The notes beneath the pieces are model-generated. The model was given only the letters and a program-made list of their open reading frames with translations. It ran no database searches and was not told where the DNA came from. Positions 34,286 through 43,744 of a stretch of 64,000 nt of DNA are shown piece after piece. The DNA comes from Niveispirillum sp. (GTDB lineage: Bacteria; Pseudomonadota; Alphaproteobacteria; Azospirillales; Azospirillaceae), in the NCBI RefSeq assembly GCF_017996735.1, contig NZ_JAGOGJ010000015.1:18010-82009 (forward strand), read 5' to 3'. Position numbers and translations under genes: made by a program. Positions within the stretch are counted from its first letter, which is position 1, and each line of letters starts with the position of its first letter.

Positions 34286-35482
34286 TCAGGCCGGGACCCC
34301 ACGAGCCGCCCGCCGTATCTGGAACGGAAGGTCGGCATAGCCGTAGAGACCCCGGTTTAGACCCATGGTCGGCGTTCCGGCGACAAGTTCGGCGTCGGCC
34401 TCGACCAAGGCTTCCAGCAGGACCTCCATCTCAAGCTTGGCGAGATTCATGCCTGCGCACATGTGCGGGCCCGTGCCCCAGGCAAGCAGGTCGCGCTGGT
34501 CGCGGTCGATGTCGTAAAGGTCGGGATCGGGATAGCGCCGTTCATCCCGATTGGCGCAGGCATAGAGGATCATCACCCGCGCCCCCTTGGGGATCGTAAC
34601 GCCGCTGACATCATAATCCTCCATGGCAACCCGTGAGAAGAAGCGCAGCACGGAGTTCCGGCGGGCACTTTCAAGGACGGCCGCCGGAATCTTCCCCGGA
34701 TTCTGCCGCAGTGCCGCCCATTGGCCCGGATTGGCGGCAAGGTCATGCAGCAAATGTCCCTTGGCGAGGATGGTGGTGTCGAGGCTGGGTATCACATAGG
34801 CGCTGATCGCCTGCAGAACCTCGGTCTGCGTCAGCCGGCCGGTGTCCACGGCCGCGAAAAGTTCCCCGGCCCAGCTTCCGGCGCGAACGGAATCCGCGCT
34901 GAGGCTGCTCATGAAGGCCCGCGCCTCGGCACTGACGGCAAGATCATCCGCATGCGGATCCGGTCCGATGAGATTGAAGGTTGCCGCCGCCCAGGCGAGC
35001 ATGCGCTCGCGGCCGATCTCGGGCAAACCAACCAGATGCGACACCGCCTCCACCGGCAGGAAAGCGGCCAACGACAGCATGGCATTGAAGCTGTCACCTC
35101 CCAGCAAGGACTGCACGCGCTTGACGACCAACTGTTTGAGGTCCTGACGGGCCTCGCGCAGCTTTGCCGGTGAAAGGGGCCGCATGATGGTATTGCGCAG
35201 CCGCGAATGCGGCCTGCCATCCATCTGAAGCACGTTCATGCCACGGCCGGCATTCCAGACGTCACTGAAGCCATTACCCTGGCCACTGACCAGTTGTTCC
35301 GGTGCCCGAAGCGCCCGCTGCACATCGGCAAAGCGACCGATGGCGTAGACTGACAGGCCTGGCAACCAGACGGCAGGCCCAGCATCCCGGATCGCCTTAT
35401 AATCCTCGTAGGGATCGCGCAGGCTGGCCTCGCTGAAGAGATCGACGTCAAGCACCGGGCGATCCGATGTCTGCTGCGGCAT
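34286..35482 (-). CDS. Cytochrome P450, CYP199-like
   Basis: A 398-residue soluble bacterial P450. The heme ligand is Cys342 in WGTGPHMCAG, where the usual first Phe is Trp. The I-helix reads VIPSLDTTI and the K-helix ESARR. The N terminus (LFSEASLRDPYEDYKAIRD, AGPAVWLPGLSVYAIGRF) resembles CYP199 enzymes, which oxidise para-substituted benzoates; an aromatic or related acid is therefore a plausible substrate. It lies 138 bp after the TonB receptor and 122 bp before the hydrolase on the same strand. Confidence 0.91.
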   Translation of the reverse strand: MPQQTSDRPVLDVDLFSEASLRDPYEDYKAIRDAGPAVWLPGLSVYAIGRFADVQRALRAPEQLVSGQGNGFSDVWNAGRGMNVLQMDGRPHSRLRNTIMRPLSPAKLREARQDLKQLVVKRVQSLLGGDSFNAMLSLAAFLPVEAVSHLVGLPEIGRERMLAWAAATFNLIGPDPHADDLAVSAEARAFMSSLSADSVRAGSWAGELFAAVDTGRLTQTEVLQAISAYVIPSLDTTILAKGHLLHDLAANPGQWAALRQNPGKIPAAVLESARRNSVLRFFSRVAMEDYDVSGVTIPKGARVMILYACANRDERRYPDPDLYDIDRDQRDLLAWGTGPHMCAGMNLAKLEMEVLLEALVEADAELVAGTPTMGLNRGLYGYADLPFQIRRAARGVPA

Positions 35483-35620
35483 CGGTCACATCCCCCCGCG
35501 CTCTTGATGACGGACGGTGAAAGGTCCGGTGCCGTCACTAGGAATGCCGGAACCTGCCAGACAGTTACAAACGTCCATTGCCTGGATCAGCCACATCTAT
35601 TCTCTCCTGACCACACGGTT

Positions 35621-37837
35621 TCACATCTTGAAGCTCAGTTGAAGCTTCACCGTTCGCGGGTTTATCGGGAATCGCACGACGCTCTGGGTTCCGGGGGGCG
35701 AGGTCACGAAGGGCAGAGGGAAATTGAAACCGTACACCTGCTGGTTTGTAAGGTTCTGGCCGATGAGCCGCACCTCCCAGCCCTGCTCCCGGTCCCCGAC
35801 ACCAACACTGGCGTTCAGCCGGTGCAACGAGGCGAGCTTGGGCAACAGATAGGGCGTACCGGTGATGATCGTCTGGGAATTCGCTTTGGACCGGTAGTCC
35901 ATATTGACGTCCAGATCGGCATCCAGCTCTGCGGAAAGGTCGAACTGGTACGCCGCCCCGACCACGCCCGACCAGCGTGGCGCAAGTGGCACTCTCGTTC
36001 CGTTGCCGGCATCGCGGGCGTTGGAATAGATGTTGTTCCAGGAGAGCCGCAGTCCGTTGACGGGCCTCAACGAAACCTGACTTTCCAGGCCGTTCGTCTT
36101 GACGTTCTGGTTGAAGACGACGAACCCGGTTCCGTCATAGATAACGACCTGAAAATTGTCGACGTTCGTGTCGAAATAGCCGCCGTTCAGCGTCAGCGTG
36201 CGGTCGAACCATTGTGACTTGAAGCCGACTTCCGCCGTTTGCGCAACCTCCGGCTTGTAGAAGGACTTCGAAAGGTCGCTGACGGCCGAGGCATACCCGC
36301 CGGCCTTCGTCCCCTGCCCCCAGGTGACATATAGCAGGAAATCCTTGGTCAGGGCGTAGTTCAGACCGACCGTTCCATCGATGCTGCCCTTGTCGTTCGA
36401 CAGCGAGAACGGCGCGACCGGCGGGCTGAGAAGCGTGGAATAGATCCCAGGCACAAGCAGTGTCCGTGCAAAGTCGGCGTCCTTGCTCTCTTTTGTATAG
36501 CGTATGCCACCCGTCAGCGTCAGGGGGTCCAGGATTTTGAAGTTCGCCTGGGTGAAACCTGAATAGGCCTTGTTCGTCTGTTTGAAATCGGTGTTGTTGG
36601 CGCCGTCGACGGGGAACGGCAGCGGCGTCGTGCCGACCGGAAAGTCGAAATATTCCGCGTCCTTCTGCTTGAACGTGCCGTAAAGATAGAAGATGCCGGC
36701 CACATAATCGAACCGTGGACCGATCTCCCCCGTATAGCGCAGTTCCTGGGTGAACTGTTTGGAGTTGTCGTGGATGAAAGCGGTGTGCGCGTCTCCCGGA
36801 AGATAGGCACCGTTCAGGTCGACGCCGCCACGCGAAGCCGAATAGGCTGTCTGCGAGGTCAATGTGCCTTCCCCGAGATGGAAATTCGCGGTAACGGCCC
36901 CCCGTTCGGAATTCAGGCTGTTGCGCCGGACGCCGCCGATGGACGGCGAGTAGACCGCGATCTGGTCATAGGCACTGACGGGCGTACCCGGATAGCCGAA
37001 GGCGGCCGCCAGGCGCCCCGGCGCGTCGCCATAGAGCTGGACCGACGCGTTGGGCCCCTTGGAGACGTTCCGGGTCACCTGCGCGGATGCCGTGACATCG
37101 ACCAGATCGGACGGCGTCCAGACTGCCGTGAGGCGCCCGCCACCCTTCCTGTCGCGGTATTTCTCGCCGCTGATTACATCTCGCAGCGGGCCGCCCTGAC
37201 TGTCATAGAAGCCGGCGATCCTCATCGTCAATGTGGGCGCTAGCGGCACATCGATGCCCGCTTCGATCCGATCCGACTTCAGTTCGAACTCGTGACTATA
37301 GCGGGTATTGAAGGCCACATCGGTGCCCGGCTTGGTGGTCACCAGGTTGACAGCGCCGAGACTGCTATTCTTGCCCAGCAGGGTGGCCTGCGTACCACTG
37401 ATCGCCTCCAGGCTGCTCATGTCGAACAGAGAAGCGCCGAACTCGCGATCCCTGGACACGAACGCCCCGTCGATATAGGTCGCGACCGAACTGTCGAAGG
37501 ACGGGTTGCCCGGTGCCGAGCCCAGACCACGGATGGTGACCGCGAACTGGTTGGAGTCCGGTGAGTCCGCGATGTTCAGAGCCGGCACGACCTTGGAGAT
37601 ATCCGAGAAATTCACGATCCCGGCCGCAGCCAGCCGCGCCTCGTCCACCACAGTGATCGTTGCCGCAACGGATTGCGCCGTTTCGACCCTTTTGCGTGCG
37701 GTTACAACGATTTCGTCAAGCAGCACCGTAGATGCACCATCAGGCGCAGGTGCCGTTCCCACTGTTGTTTGCGCCTGCACGCCACTTCCGATCAGCAGGG
37801 CCAGGGGCGCCACCGACCAAAGCCACTTCACTGGCAT
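35621..37837 (-). CDS. TonB-dependent outer-membrane receptor
   Basis: A 738-residue receptor. A signal peptide (MPVKWLWSVAPLALLIGSGVQA, cut after AQA/AQT) is followed by the TonB-box-like LDEIVVTARKR, a plug domain (IRGLGSAPGNPSFDSSVATY) and a C-terminal beta barrel ending VKLQLSFKM with the terminal aromatic/hydrophobic pattern. GGGAGGAACAAG precedes the ATG. This subtype is common in sphingomonads and often linked to uptake of aromatic, terpenoid or other hydrophobic substrates. It lies downstream of the acetoacetyl-CoA synthetase gene and upstream of the P450 operon. Confidence 0.94.
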   Translation of the reverse strand: MPVKWLWSVAPLALLIGSGVQAQTTVGTAPAPDGASTVLLDEIVVTARKRVETAQSVAATITVVDEARLAAAGIVNFSDISKVVPALNIADSPDSNQFAVTIRGLGSAPGNPSFDSSVATYIDGAFVSRDREFGASLFDMSSLEAISGTQATLLGKNSSLGAVNLVTTKPGTDVAFNTRYSHEFELKSDRIEAGIDVPLAPTLTMRIAGFYDSQGGPLRDVISGEKYRDRKGGGRLTAVWTPSDLVDVTASAQVTRNVSKGPNASVQLYGDAPGRLAAAFGYPGTPVSAYDQIAVYSPSIGGVRRNSLNSERGAVTANFHLGEGTLTSQTAYSASRGGVDLNGAYLPGDAHTAFIHDNSKQFTQELRYTGEIGPRFDYVAGIFYLYGTFKQKDAEYFDFPVGTTPLPFPVDGANNTDFKQTNKAYSGFTQANFKILDPLTLTGGIRYTKESKDADFARTLLVPGIYSTLLSPPVAPFSLSNDKGSIDGTVGLNYALTKDFLLYVTWGQGTKAGGYASAVSDLSKSFYKPEVAQTAEVGFKSQWFDRTLTLNGGYFDTNVDNFQVVIYDGTGFVVFNQNVKTNGLESQVSLRPVNGLRLSWNNIYSNARDAGNGTRVPLAPRWSGVVGAAYQFDLSAELDADLDVNMDYRSKANSQTIITGTPYLLPKLASLHRLNASVGVGDREQGWEVRLIGQNLTNQQVYGFNFPLPFVTSPPGTQSVVRFPINPRTVKLQLSFKM

Positions 37838-37906
37838 CTTGTTCCTCCCTTGTCCGGTGCGCTGTTTCGCACACTCTTAAGGTTCAGTTTTGTCAGAAAA
37901 TATTCT

Positions 37907-37940
37907 TTTTTTCAAACTCTATTTTATTAGTTTGAAAAAA
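37907..37940. promoter_or_regulatory. AT-rich perfect 12-bp dyad before the TonB receptor gene
   Basis: TTTTTTCAAACT at 37907-37918 and AGTTTGAAAAAA at 37929-37940 are perfect inverted arms around a 10-base loop, 70-103 bp before the receptor start. In the direction of the receptor gene the right arm reads AATTTTTTCAAACT, like the T-tract element near 48.8, 50.7 and 53.1 kb. It could be an operator, an UP-like promoter element, or a weak terminator for the upstream ligase gene; the lack of a T run after the stem argues against the last. Confidence 0.5.
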
Positions 37941-37991
37941 TTCTTTATTCGAGATGATTGCGATGTGATCGACACCATGGTCGGAAGCCGG

Positions 37992-39977
37992 TCATCCGCG
38001 AAAGCGGGCCGCCAGAGTGACATACTCCTCCAGACACTCGGGATTAGCCATCGCGGCCGGCTCAACGACGCGGCCTACGGAGGCACCTTCGAAAAGCCGT
38101 TTTACGGGTAGCTCGAGTTTCTTGGATGACAAGGTCCGCGGCACCGCCGACACGAAGATCACCTCGTCGGGCACGAACCGGGGCGAAAGCGACGTCCGGA
38201 TCGCGTCGCGAATGCGCGAGACCAGCGCATCGCCGGCGTCCCGCCCCCCGGCCGGCACGACGAACAGCAGCAGTCGGCTGTCCGCGTCATGCACACGGAC
38301 ATCGACGACCAGTGAGTCCACGACGCCGTCCATCTGCTCGATGGCCGCATAGATTTCGCTTGTCCCCATGCGATGGCCGGCGCGGTTGATGGTGGCGTCA
38401 CTTCGCCCGAATATCTCGCATGTTCCGTCGGGATCGATCTTCAGCCAGTCGCCGTGCCGCCAGCACCCTTCGAAATGTTCGAAATAGGATTCCCTGTACC
38501 GCGAGCCATCTTCGTCACCCCAGAGGAACAGCGGCATGTTCGGCATGGGCTTGGTAACGACGAGTTCGCCGACCTCGCCCGTCACCGGCATGCCCTCCTC
38601 GTTCCACGCCTCGACGGCGGCGCCGAGCTGGCGGCACTGGATCTTCCCCGCCACCTCCGGCAGCTCGCGGTTCCCGGTGCAGAACGCACCGCATATATCG
38701 GTCCCCCCGGAACTGTTGAACCACCAGATGCCGGCCTTTCCAGCCCCCGCCAAACGGTCGGAGATCGCCATTTGAACCGAAGCGGGCAGCGGCGAGGCGG
38801 TGCTGCCAAGGGCCCGGAGGGTCGACAGGTCGCCAACCGCCCTGAAATCCACCGGCTGCTTTGCGCACATCGTATAGAATTGCGCCCCCGACCCGAAGAA
38901 GGTGACCCGGTTGCGCGCCGCGAACCGCCAGAGCAGGGCCGGATCAGGAGCAGCCCGGGAGCCATTCGGGCTTCCGTCGAAGATACAGATGGTGGTTCCG
39001 TTCAGCAGGCCGCTGACCTGCGAGTTCCACATCATCCAACCCGTCGAGCTGAACCAGTGGAAGCGCTCGCCCGGTGTGCGCACGTCATAACTGGCGCCGA
39101 GATCGGAGTGCAACCGCGCGGCGGCCGCACCCAGCAGGATGCCGCCATGCCCGTGGACCAGCGCCTTGGGCTTGCCTGTCGTGCCACTGGAATAGACGAT
39201 CCACAAAGGGTGATCGAAGGGCAGCCATTCCGGCTGGAAGGCGAGCACGGCCTCCCCGTCCCGCGAAACCATGGACGTGAAATCAAGTGTACCGGAGAGC
39301 GTGCTGCCACTGTAGCCCGACCGCAGCAGGACAAGCGCCTCCAGGCTTGGAAGACCGTCCCGCAGCCGTTCGACGATATCCGCCCGGTCGATCGCCTTTC
39401 CGGCGTAGAAGACGCCATCCGTGGCGATCAACACCTTGGGCCCGATCTGCTTGAACCGATCGAGGATGGCAGGAACGCCCATGTCTGGCGCGCAAACAGC
39501 CCATACCGCGCCGAGCGATGCGCAAGCGAGGCAACTGACGATCGCCTCCGGCCGGTTGGGAAGATAGGCGACGACGCGGTCGCCCTTGCCGACGCCAAGC
39601 GCGCGCAACGACAGAGCGAAGGAAGCGACCCTGCTGCGCAGCGTCGGCCAATCGACAGTCTCCACGAGGCCGTTTTCATCCTCCGCGATGATCGCCGGAT
39701 GACCGGCCGCGTGGGCAGGGCCGACATGACGCATGACCTGTCGGGCATAATTGACCCTCGTGCCGGGAAACCATCGCGCGCCCGGCATTCGCGCCATGGC
39801 CAGGACAATATCGGCGGGATCGGGGGACAGGATGCCCTCGAAGTCCCAGACCGTTCGCCAGAACCCCTCTGGCTGCTCGACGGACCAGCGATGAAGTTCT
39901 TCAAAATCGGCGAAGTGGCGCCCGGCCCTTTGCTCAACCTGTTCCCGGAACTCCTTGATCAGGGGCGTCCACGCCAT
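37992..39977 (-). CDS. Acetoacetate--CoA ligase (acetoacetyl-CoA synthetase)
   Basis: A 661-residue ANL ligase of the acetoacetyl-CoA synthetase type, with the long N-terminal segment (WTPLIKEFREQVEQRAGRHF, FWRTVWDF) seen in that subfamily. The ATP motif is VYSSGTTGKPKALVHGHGG, and the C-terminal end has SSKKLELPVKR. The start at 39977 is one base past the GST stop, with AAGGAG inside the GST 3' end, so the two are coupled. It would activate acetoacetate or a similar 3-oxoacid, possibly one released by the FAH-family enzyme at 48912. Confidence 0.92.
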   Translation of the reverse strand: MAWTPLIKEFREQVEQRAGRHFADFEELHRWSVEQPEGFWRTVWDFEGILSPDPADIVLAMARMPGARWFPGTRVNYARQVMRHVGPAHAAGHPAIIAEDENGLVETVDWPTLRSRVASFALSLRALGVGKGDRVVAYLPNRPEAIVSCLACASLGAVWAVCAPDMGVPAILDRFKQIGPKVLIATDGVFYAGKAIDRADIVERLRDGLPSLEALVLLRSGYSGSTLSGTLDFTSMVSRDGEAVLAFQPEWLPFDHPLWIVYSSGTTGKPKALVHGHGGILLGAAAARLHSDLGASYDVRTPGERFHWFSSTGWMMWNSQVSGLLNGTTICIFDGSPNGSRAAPDPALLWRFAARNRVTFFGSGAQFYTMCAKQPVDFRAVGDLSTLRALGSTASPLPASVQMAISDRLAGAGKAGIWWFNSSGGTDICGAFCTGNRELPEVAGKIQCRQLGAAVEAWNEEGMPVTGEVGELVVTKPMPNMPLFLWGDEDGSRYRESYFEHFEGCWRHGDWLKIDPDGTCEIFGRSDATINRAGHRMGTSEIYAAIEQMDGVVDSLVVDVRVHDADSRLLLFVVPAGGRDAGDALVSRIRDAIRTSLSPRFVPDEVIFVSAVPRTLSSKKLELPVKRLFEGASVGRVVEPAAMANPECLEEYVTLAARFRG

Positions 39978-39978
39978 T

Positions 39979-40626
39979 TTACGCAAGCTCCTTGTCATAG
40001 GCGGCAAGATGATCGCGCATGGCCCGTTGGAAGGCGGGCCGCGCAGCGCAGCGATCCATGTAGGCGGTGAGGGTCGGGTACGGTGCGACCAGGTCGGTAT
40101 GGCTCAACATATCGAGCACGCAGCGCATCATGATGTCAGCACCGGTGAAGCGCCCTTCCAGATAGTCTCTGTCGCCCAGCGCTTCGGTCAGCGCCGCCAG
40201 ACGCGTCTGCACGACCCGCACGACCGTGGGCCGGATTGTCGCGTCTGCATCGCGATCAATGGGAAAGAAGTCGATGCGGCCCAATGTGCTGACCGCCCAT
40301 TCCAGCGTCGTGGCCGCCGCGCATATCCATGCCGTGGTCCGCGCCCTATCGCCCCGGTCATGGGGAAGCAGCACTTCGCTGCGCTCGCCCAGATGAAGCA
40401 CGATCGCGGCGGACTCGAATATGGCAAGCCCGTCCTCCTCAACGATCGCGGGGATCTTGCCGAAGGGGTGGATGGCCCGGTATTCGGGTGTGGACAGACC
40501 CTCCCGTCCGACCATCCGCGTCTCATAGGCCAGGCCTGCCTCCTCAAGCGCCCAGCGCGCACGAATGTCGCGGACAGTGCCATGCGCGAAGGCGCCATGG
40601 AAGTTGCAGGCATAAAGGGTAATCAT
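39979..40626 (-). CDS. Glutathione S-transferase-like protein
   Basis: A 215-residue protein with an N-terminal thioredoxin-like domain (MITLYACNFHGAFAHGTVRD, HPFGKIPAIVEEDGLAIFESAAI with the conserved cis-Pro and Glu-Ser) and an all-helical C-terminal domain (RFTGADIMMRCVLDM). In catabolic clusters such proteins act as maleylacetoacetate- or maleylpyruvate-type isomerases, reductive etherases or dehalogenases. Near an acetoacetyl-CoA synthetase and a FAH-family gene an isomerase role is attractive but unproven. First gene of the minus-strand series. Confidence 0.9.
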   Translation of the reverse strand: MITLYACNFHGAFAHGTVRDIRARWALEEAGLAYETRMVGREGLSTPEYRAIHPFGKIPAIVEEDGLAIFESAAIVLHLGERSEVLLPHDRGDRARTTAWICAAATTLEWAVSTLGRIDFFPIDRDADATIRPTVVRVVQTRLAALTEALGDRDYLEGRFTGADIMMRCVLDMLSHTDLVAPYPTLTAYMDRCAARPAFQRAMRDHLAAYDKELA

Positions 40627-40973
40627 CACGGTTTCCCCACGTTGGACATGGCCTGATGGCCTGCCCGTATTGTGTGCTCAAGCAGAACCTGACCCGTTGC
40701 GTCTAAGGTGTGGACGCTGACGGGGACTGCACACTTATGCTGTGTGAGCAGGATGCTAGCCGCTGCGCAGCGCCTCTCAAAGATAACAGGACCGCGCAAA
40801 CGATATCGTTTCGGCATCTACCAGCCGGCGACGCGATAATCTCCCGGTATCGATCTCGCTTTTTTGCCATTCCGTGGCCCTGCTTTCGGGCGACTAGATT
40901 TCGCCTGCGCCAGCGGCCGCGCCGCCTCTGGCGAATGACAGCAACCAATCCAAACAGAATGCGGGGGAACACC
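40627..40973. promoter_or_regulatory. Divergent intergenic region between GST and flavin monooxygenase
   Basis: This 347-bp stretch lies between divergent starts at 40626 and 40974. Open frames run through it in the monooxygenase frame, but their translation has no family resemblance and is rich in Arg and Cys, so I treat it as promoter and leader DNA. No strong dyad was found by eye. In-frame ATGs at 40935 and 40959 are alternative starts of the monooxygenase. Confidence 0.5.
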
Positions 40974-42602
40974 GTGGCAGCGCGACAAACCGAAGTTCTC
41001 ATCTGCGGAGCGGGGCCGGCGGGCCTGGCACTGGCGATCGAACTGGGAAGCCGGGGGATCGATTGCATCGTCGTGGAACGGAACGACCGCGTCGGCTATG
41101 CACCCCGCGCGAAGACGACGCATACCCGCACACGCGAGCATTTCCGGCGCTGGGGCATCGCCAACGACCTGGCCACGGCCGCACCCTTCGGGCTGGACTA
41201 TCCGTCGGATGTCCATTTCGTCACGCGCCTGTCGGGCTATAGCCTTGCCATCATCAGGGACGCGTTCAACTGCGCGCCCGGACGCAATGAGCTTTATGCC
41301 GAACATTCGCAGTGGATACCGCAATACCGGGTTGAAGAAGTCCTGCGCACGCATGCAGGCTCCCTGGCGACGGTCGACATCCTGTTCGAACATGAGTTCG
41401 TCTCCGCCGGGCAGGATGAGACGGGCGTGACCTGCCATATCCGCGATATCAGGGCGGCCAGCCGGATCGATATCGAGTGTCATTATCTGGTCGGTGCCGA
41501 CGGAGCCCGCTCGGCGATCCGTGATCTGATCGGGGCGCAGATGCAAGGCCGGTACGGCCTTGCGCACGCGTACAATATCGTTTTCCGGGCTCCGGGCCTG
41601 GCGGCGATGCACGCTCACGGACCCGGCATCATGTACTGGCAGACGAATCCGGACGTGCCGGGCATGATCGGGCCCATGGACAAGGATGACCTCTGGTATT
41701 TCATGCCGGGCAAGATTCCCGGCCTCGACCGGATCGACCTTGCAACCGCCGCCGACCTCATCCGGCGCGCGACGGGCATCGACGTTCCCTACGAGGTTCT
41801 GAGCGCCGATGAATGGGCCGCCAGCGAATTCATCGCCGACAAATATAGCGACCGCCGCATCTTCCTGATCGGCGATGCCTGCCATCTGCATCCTCCCACT
41901 GGCGGCTATGGGATGAACATGGGCATCTCGGACGCGGTCGATCTTGGATGGAAGATGGCGGCGGTCCTGCGGAACTGGGGCGGCAAATACCTGCTGGGCT
42001 CCTATGAACAGGAGCGCAGGCCCGTCCACCGTCGGGTGATCGACGCCGCCCTGTCCAATTTTTCCACGGTGTCGCTTCATCTGGCGATCCCGCCGGCGAT
42101 CGAAGAGGATTCACAGGAAGGCGCAGCGGTCCGGGCGGAAGTCGGGGCCAGGCTGGCCGACGGGCGTTTGCAGGAATTCCGCAGCCTCGGTGTCATGCTG
42201 GGATGCAGCTACGACGCTTCCCCGATTACCGCCAGCGAGCCGGGCGGACGGCCCGACGACCCTTCGATGCGCGACTATGAGCCGACCGCCCGGCCAGGCG
42301 CCCGGGCTCCGCACGGCTGGCTGTCGGACGGGCGGTCGCTGTACGATCTGTTCGGCCCGGGCTTCACCCTGCTGAGCTTCGGCCATGGCCCCGACCTGGA
42401 ATGCCAGCGTGCCGAAGCGGATGCGGCCTCGTCGGGTATCCCGCTAACGACCGTGCGGATCGATGACGGGAAAATCGCCGCGCTGTACGAACAGCGGCTT
42501 GCCCTGATCCGCCCCGACCAGCACGTCGCCTGGCGCGGGAACCTTTGGGAAGGGCCCCGGATCCTGATGCGCGCCACGGGCCAACTCAACAGCGCCGATT
42601 GA
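40974..42602 (+). CDS. FAD-dependent aromatic hydroxylase (PheA/TfdB type monooxygenase)
   Basis: A 542-residue flavoprotein monooxygenase from the GTG at 40974, which has GGGGGAACACC upstream; ATG codons at 40935 and 40959 lack such a site. The FAD motif GAGPAGLALAIELG is near the N terminus, the DG motif is GADGARSAIRDL, and the GD motif is LIGDACHLHPPTGGYGMN. A C-terminal thioredoxin-like part follows. The family hydroxylates phenols and related aromatics with NAD(P)H and O2. It heads a plus-strand series with the MaoC-like and FAD-oxidoreductase genes. Confidence 0.92.
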   Translation: MAARQTEVLICGAGPAGLALAIELGSRGIDCIVVERNDRVGYAPRAKTTHTRTREHFRRWGIANDLATAAPFGLDYPSDVHFVTRLSGYSLAIIRDAFNCAPGRNELYAEHSQWIPQYRVEEVLRTHAGSLATVDILFEHEFVSAGQDETGVTCHIRDIRAASRIDIECHYLVGADGARSAIRDLIGAQMQGRYGLAHAYNIVFRAPGLAAMHAHGPGIMYWQTNPDVPGMIGPMDKDDLWYFMPGKIPGLDRIDLATAADLIRRATGIDVPYEVLSADEWAASEFIADKYSDRRIFLIGDACHLHPPTGGYGMNMGISDAVDLGWKMAAVLRNWGGKYLLGSYEQERRPVHRRVIDAALSNFSTVSLHLAIPPAIEEDSQEGAAVRAEVGARLADGRLQEFRSLGVMLGCSYDASPITASEPGGRPDDPSMRDYEPTARPGARAPHGWLSDGRSLYDLFGPGFTLLSFGHGPDLECQRAEADAASSGIPLTTVRIDDGKIAALYEQRLALIRPDQHVAWRGNLWEGPRILMRATGQLNSAD

Positions 42603-42659
42603 ACGGCGGAACCGAACATTACCGCCGGCGCACCGCCCCGGCGGCGGAAGGGGGAGCAG

Positions 42660-43598
42660 ATGTATTTCACCACATCCATCGAGGAGGAAGGCGGCGTGCT
42701 GGTCGGTCCGGCGCGAAGCCCGCGGCAGATGCTGGCAGTGCAGGACGATGGCGGCCACGCCTCGATCCATGACGATGCCACCGCGCAGGCGATCGGCTTC
42801 AAGGGCGGTACAATCGAAGGGCCGACACATTTCAGCCAGTTCGTGCCGCTGGCATTTGCCATCTGGGGAGAGCGCTGGCTGTCTCACGGCTGCCTGTCGG
42901 TCCACTACCGCGCGCCCGTCTTCGAGGGCGAACAGGTGCGGGCCTATCTGCGCCGGCCGCAGGGGGACGCCGTCATCACCGAAATCTGGATGATGCGCGA
43001 CGACGGGACTGAGATTCTGCGCGGCACCGCGTCGGTGGGACCGGACTTTCCGGCCTCTGCGCTGGATCGTCGCCTGACCGGGCTCCCGCCGCTCGCCGAT
43101 CCCGTGATCCTCGCGGACGTCAAAATCGGCCAGCGCACGCCGCGCCGCCGCGTCCGCATGGATTTCGACCAGCATATGGGGGCGCTCTACCCGTTCACGC
43201 TGGCGGAAAAGCTGGCACGCATCACCGAACCGTCGCTGCTTTACGACGGTTCAGCCCATGCTTTCGGCAAGCCCGTCGTGCCGATGGAGATGATCAGTGT
43301 CCTCATGCAATATACGGCACGCGAAGATGGCTATCGCGCCCGCGGACCGGTTGTCGGGCTGTTCGCCGATCAGGAGATCCGCCTGATCGACGGGCCCATC
43401 CATGTCGGCGAGGATTACGACATCGAGCGGGAGATCGTGTTCCTGTCAGGCAGCCGGCGTACCGAGAGTGTCTGGATAAGCTCGACACTGTACCGTGCGG
43501 GGACGATGCAACCCATTGCCCGGATGCTGCTCAACATCGCCTCGATCAAGGAGACCTATGCACCCTATGCCACAGAACATGCCGAGCTTTATGGATAA
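42660..43598 (+). CDS. MaoC-like hotdog-fold protein
   Basis: A 312-residue protein whose N-terminal half has the hydratase-2 pattern (HDDATAQAIGFKGGTIEGPTHF, then SVHYRAPVFEGEQVRAYL). The second half looks like another hotdog-type domain without the motif (FADQEIRLIDGPIHVGEDYD). It would act on a CoA ester, as hydratase, dehydratase or thioesterase. GGGGGAG precedes the ATG. Located 57 bp after the flavin hydroxylase and before the FAD oxidoreductase, probably in the same operon. Confidence 0.78.
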   Translation: MYFTTSIEEEGGVLVGPARSPRQMLAVQDDGGHASIHDDATAQAIGFKGGTIEGPTHFSQFVPLAFAIWGERWLSHGCLSVHYRAPVFEGEQVRAYLRRPQGDAVITEIWMMRDDGTEILRGTASVGPDFPASALDRRLTGLPPLADPVILADVKIGQRTPRRRVRMDFDQHMGALYPFTLAEKLARITEPSLLYDGSAHAFGKPVVPMEMISVLMQYTAREDGYRARGPVVGLFADQEIRLIDGPIHVGEDYDIEREIVFLSGSRRTESVWISSTLYRAGTMQPIARMLLNIASIKETYAPYATEHAELYG

Positions 43599-43744
43599 CG
43601 GCCCGGCCGGCCGCGGGTGGGAAAGTTACCCTGGAAACCCTGCCCGGCGGCTTGTATCAATGCCGGGTCAGCCGACAGCCGGGGCAAAGCGGTCCACGCC
43701 GGCCTGTTTCAGACCATAGGATCGAGCACCGGGTTGAGAGGCGG

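Noticed and set aside
38373..40070. A 565-codon open frame on the plus strand
   Set aside because: Antisense to the acetoacetyl-CoA synthetase and GST genes; composition and lack of motifs mark it as a shadow.
40818..42080. A 420-codon open frame on the minus strand
   Set aside because: Antisense to the flavin hydroxylase; no family resemblance.
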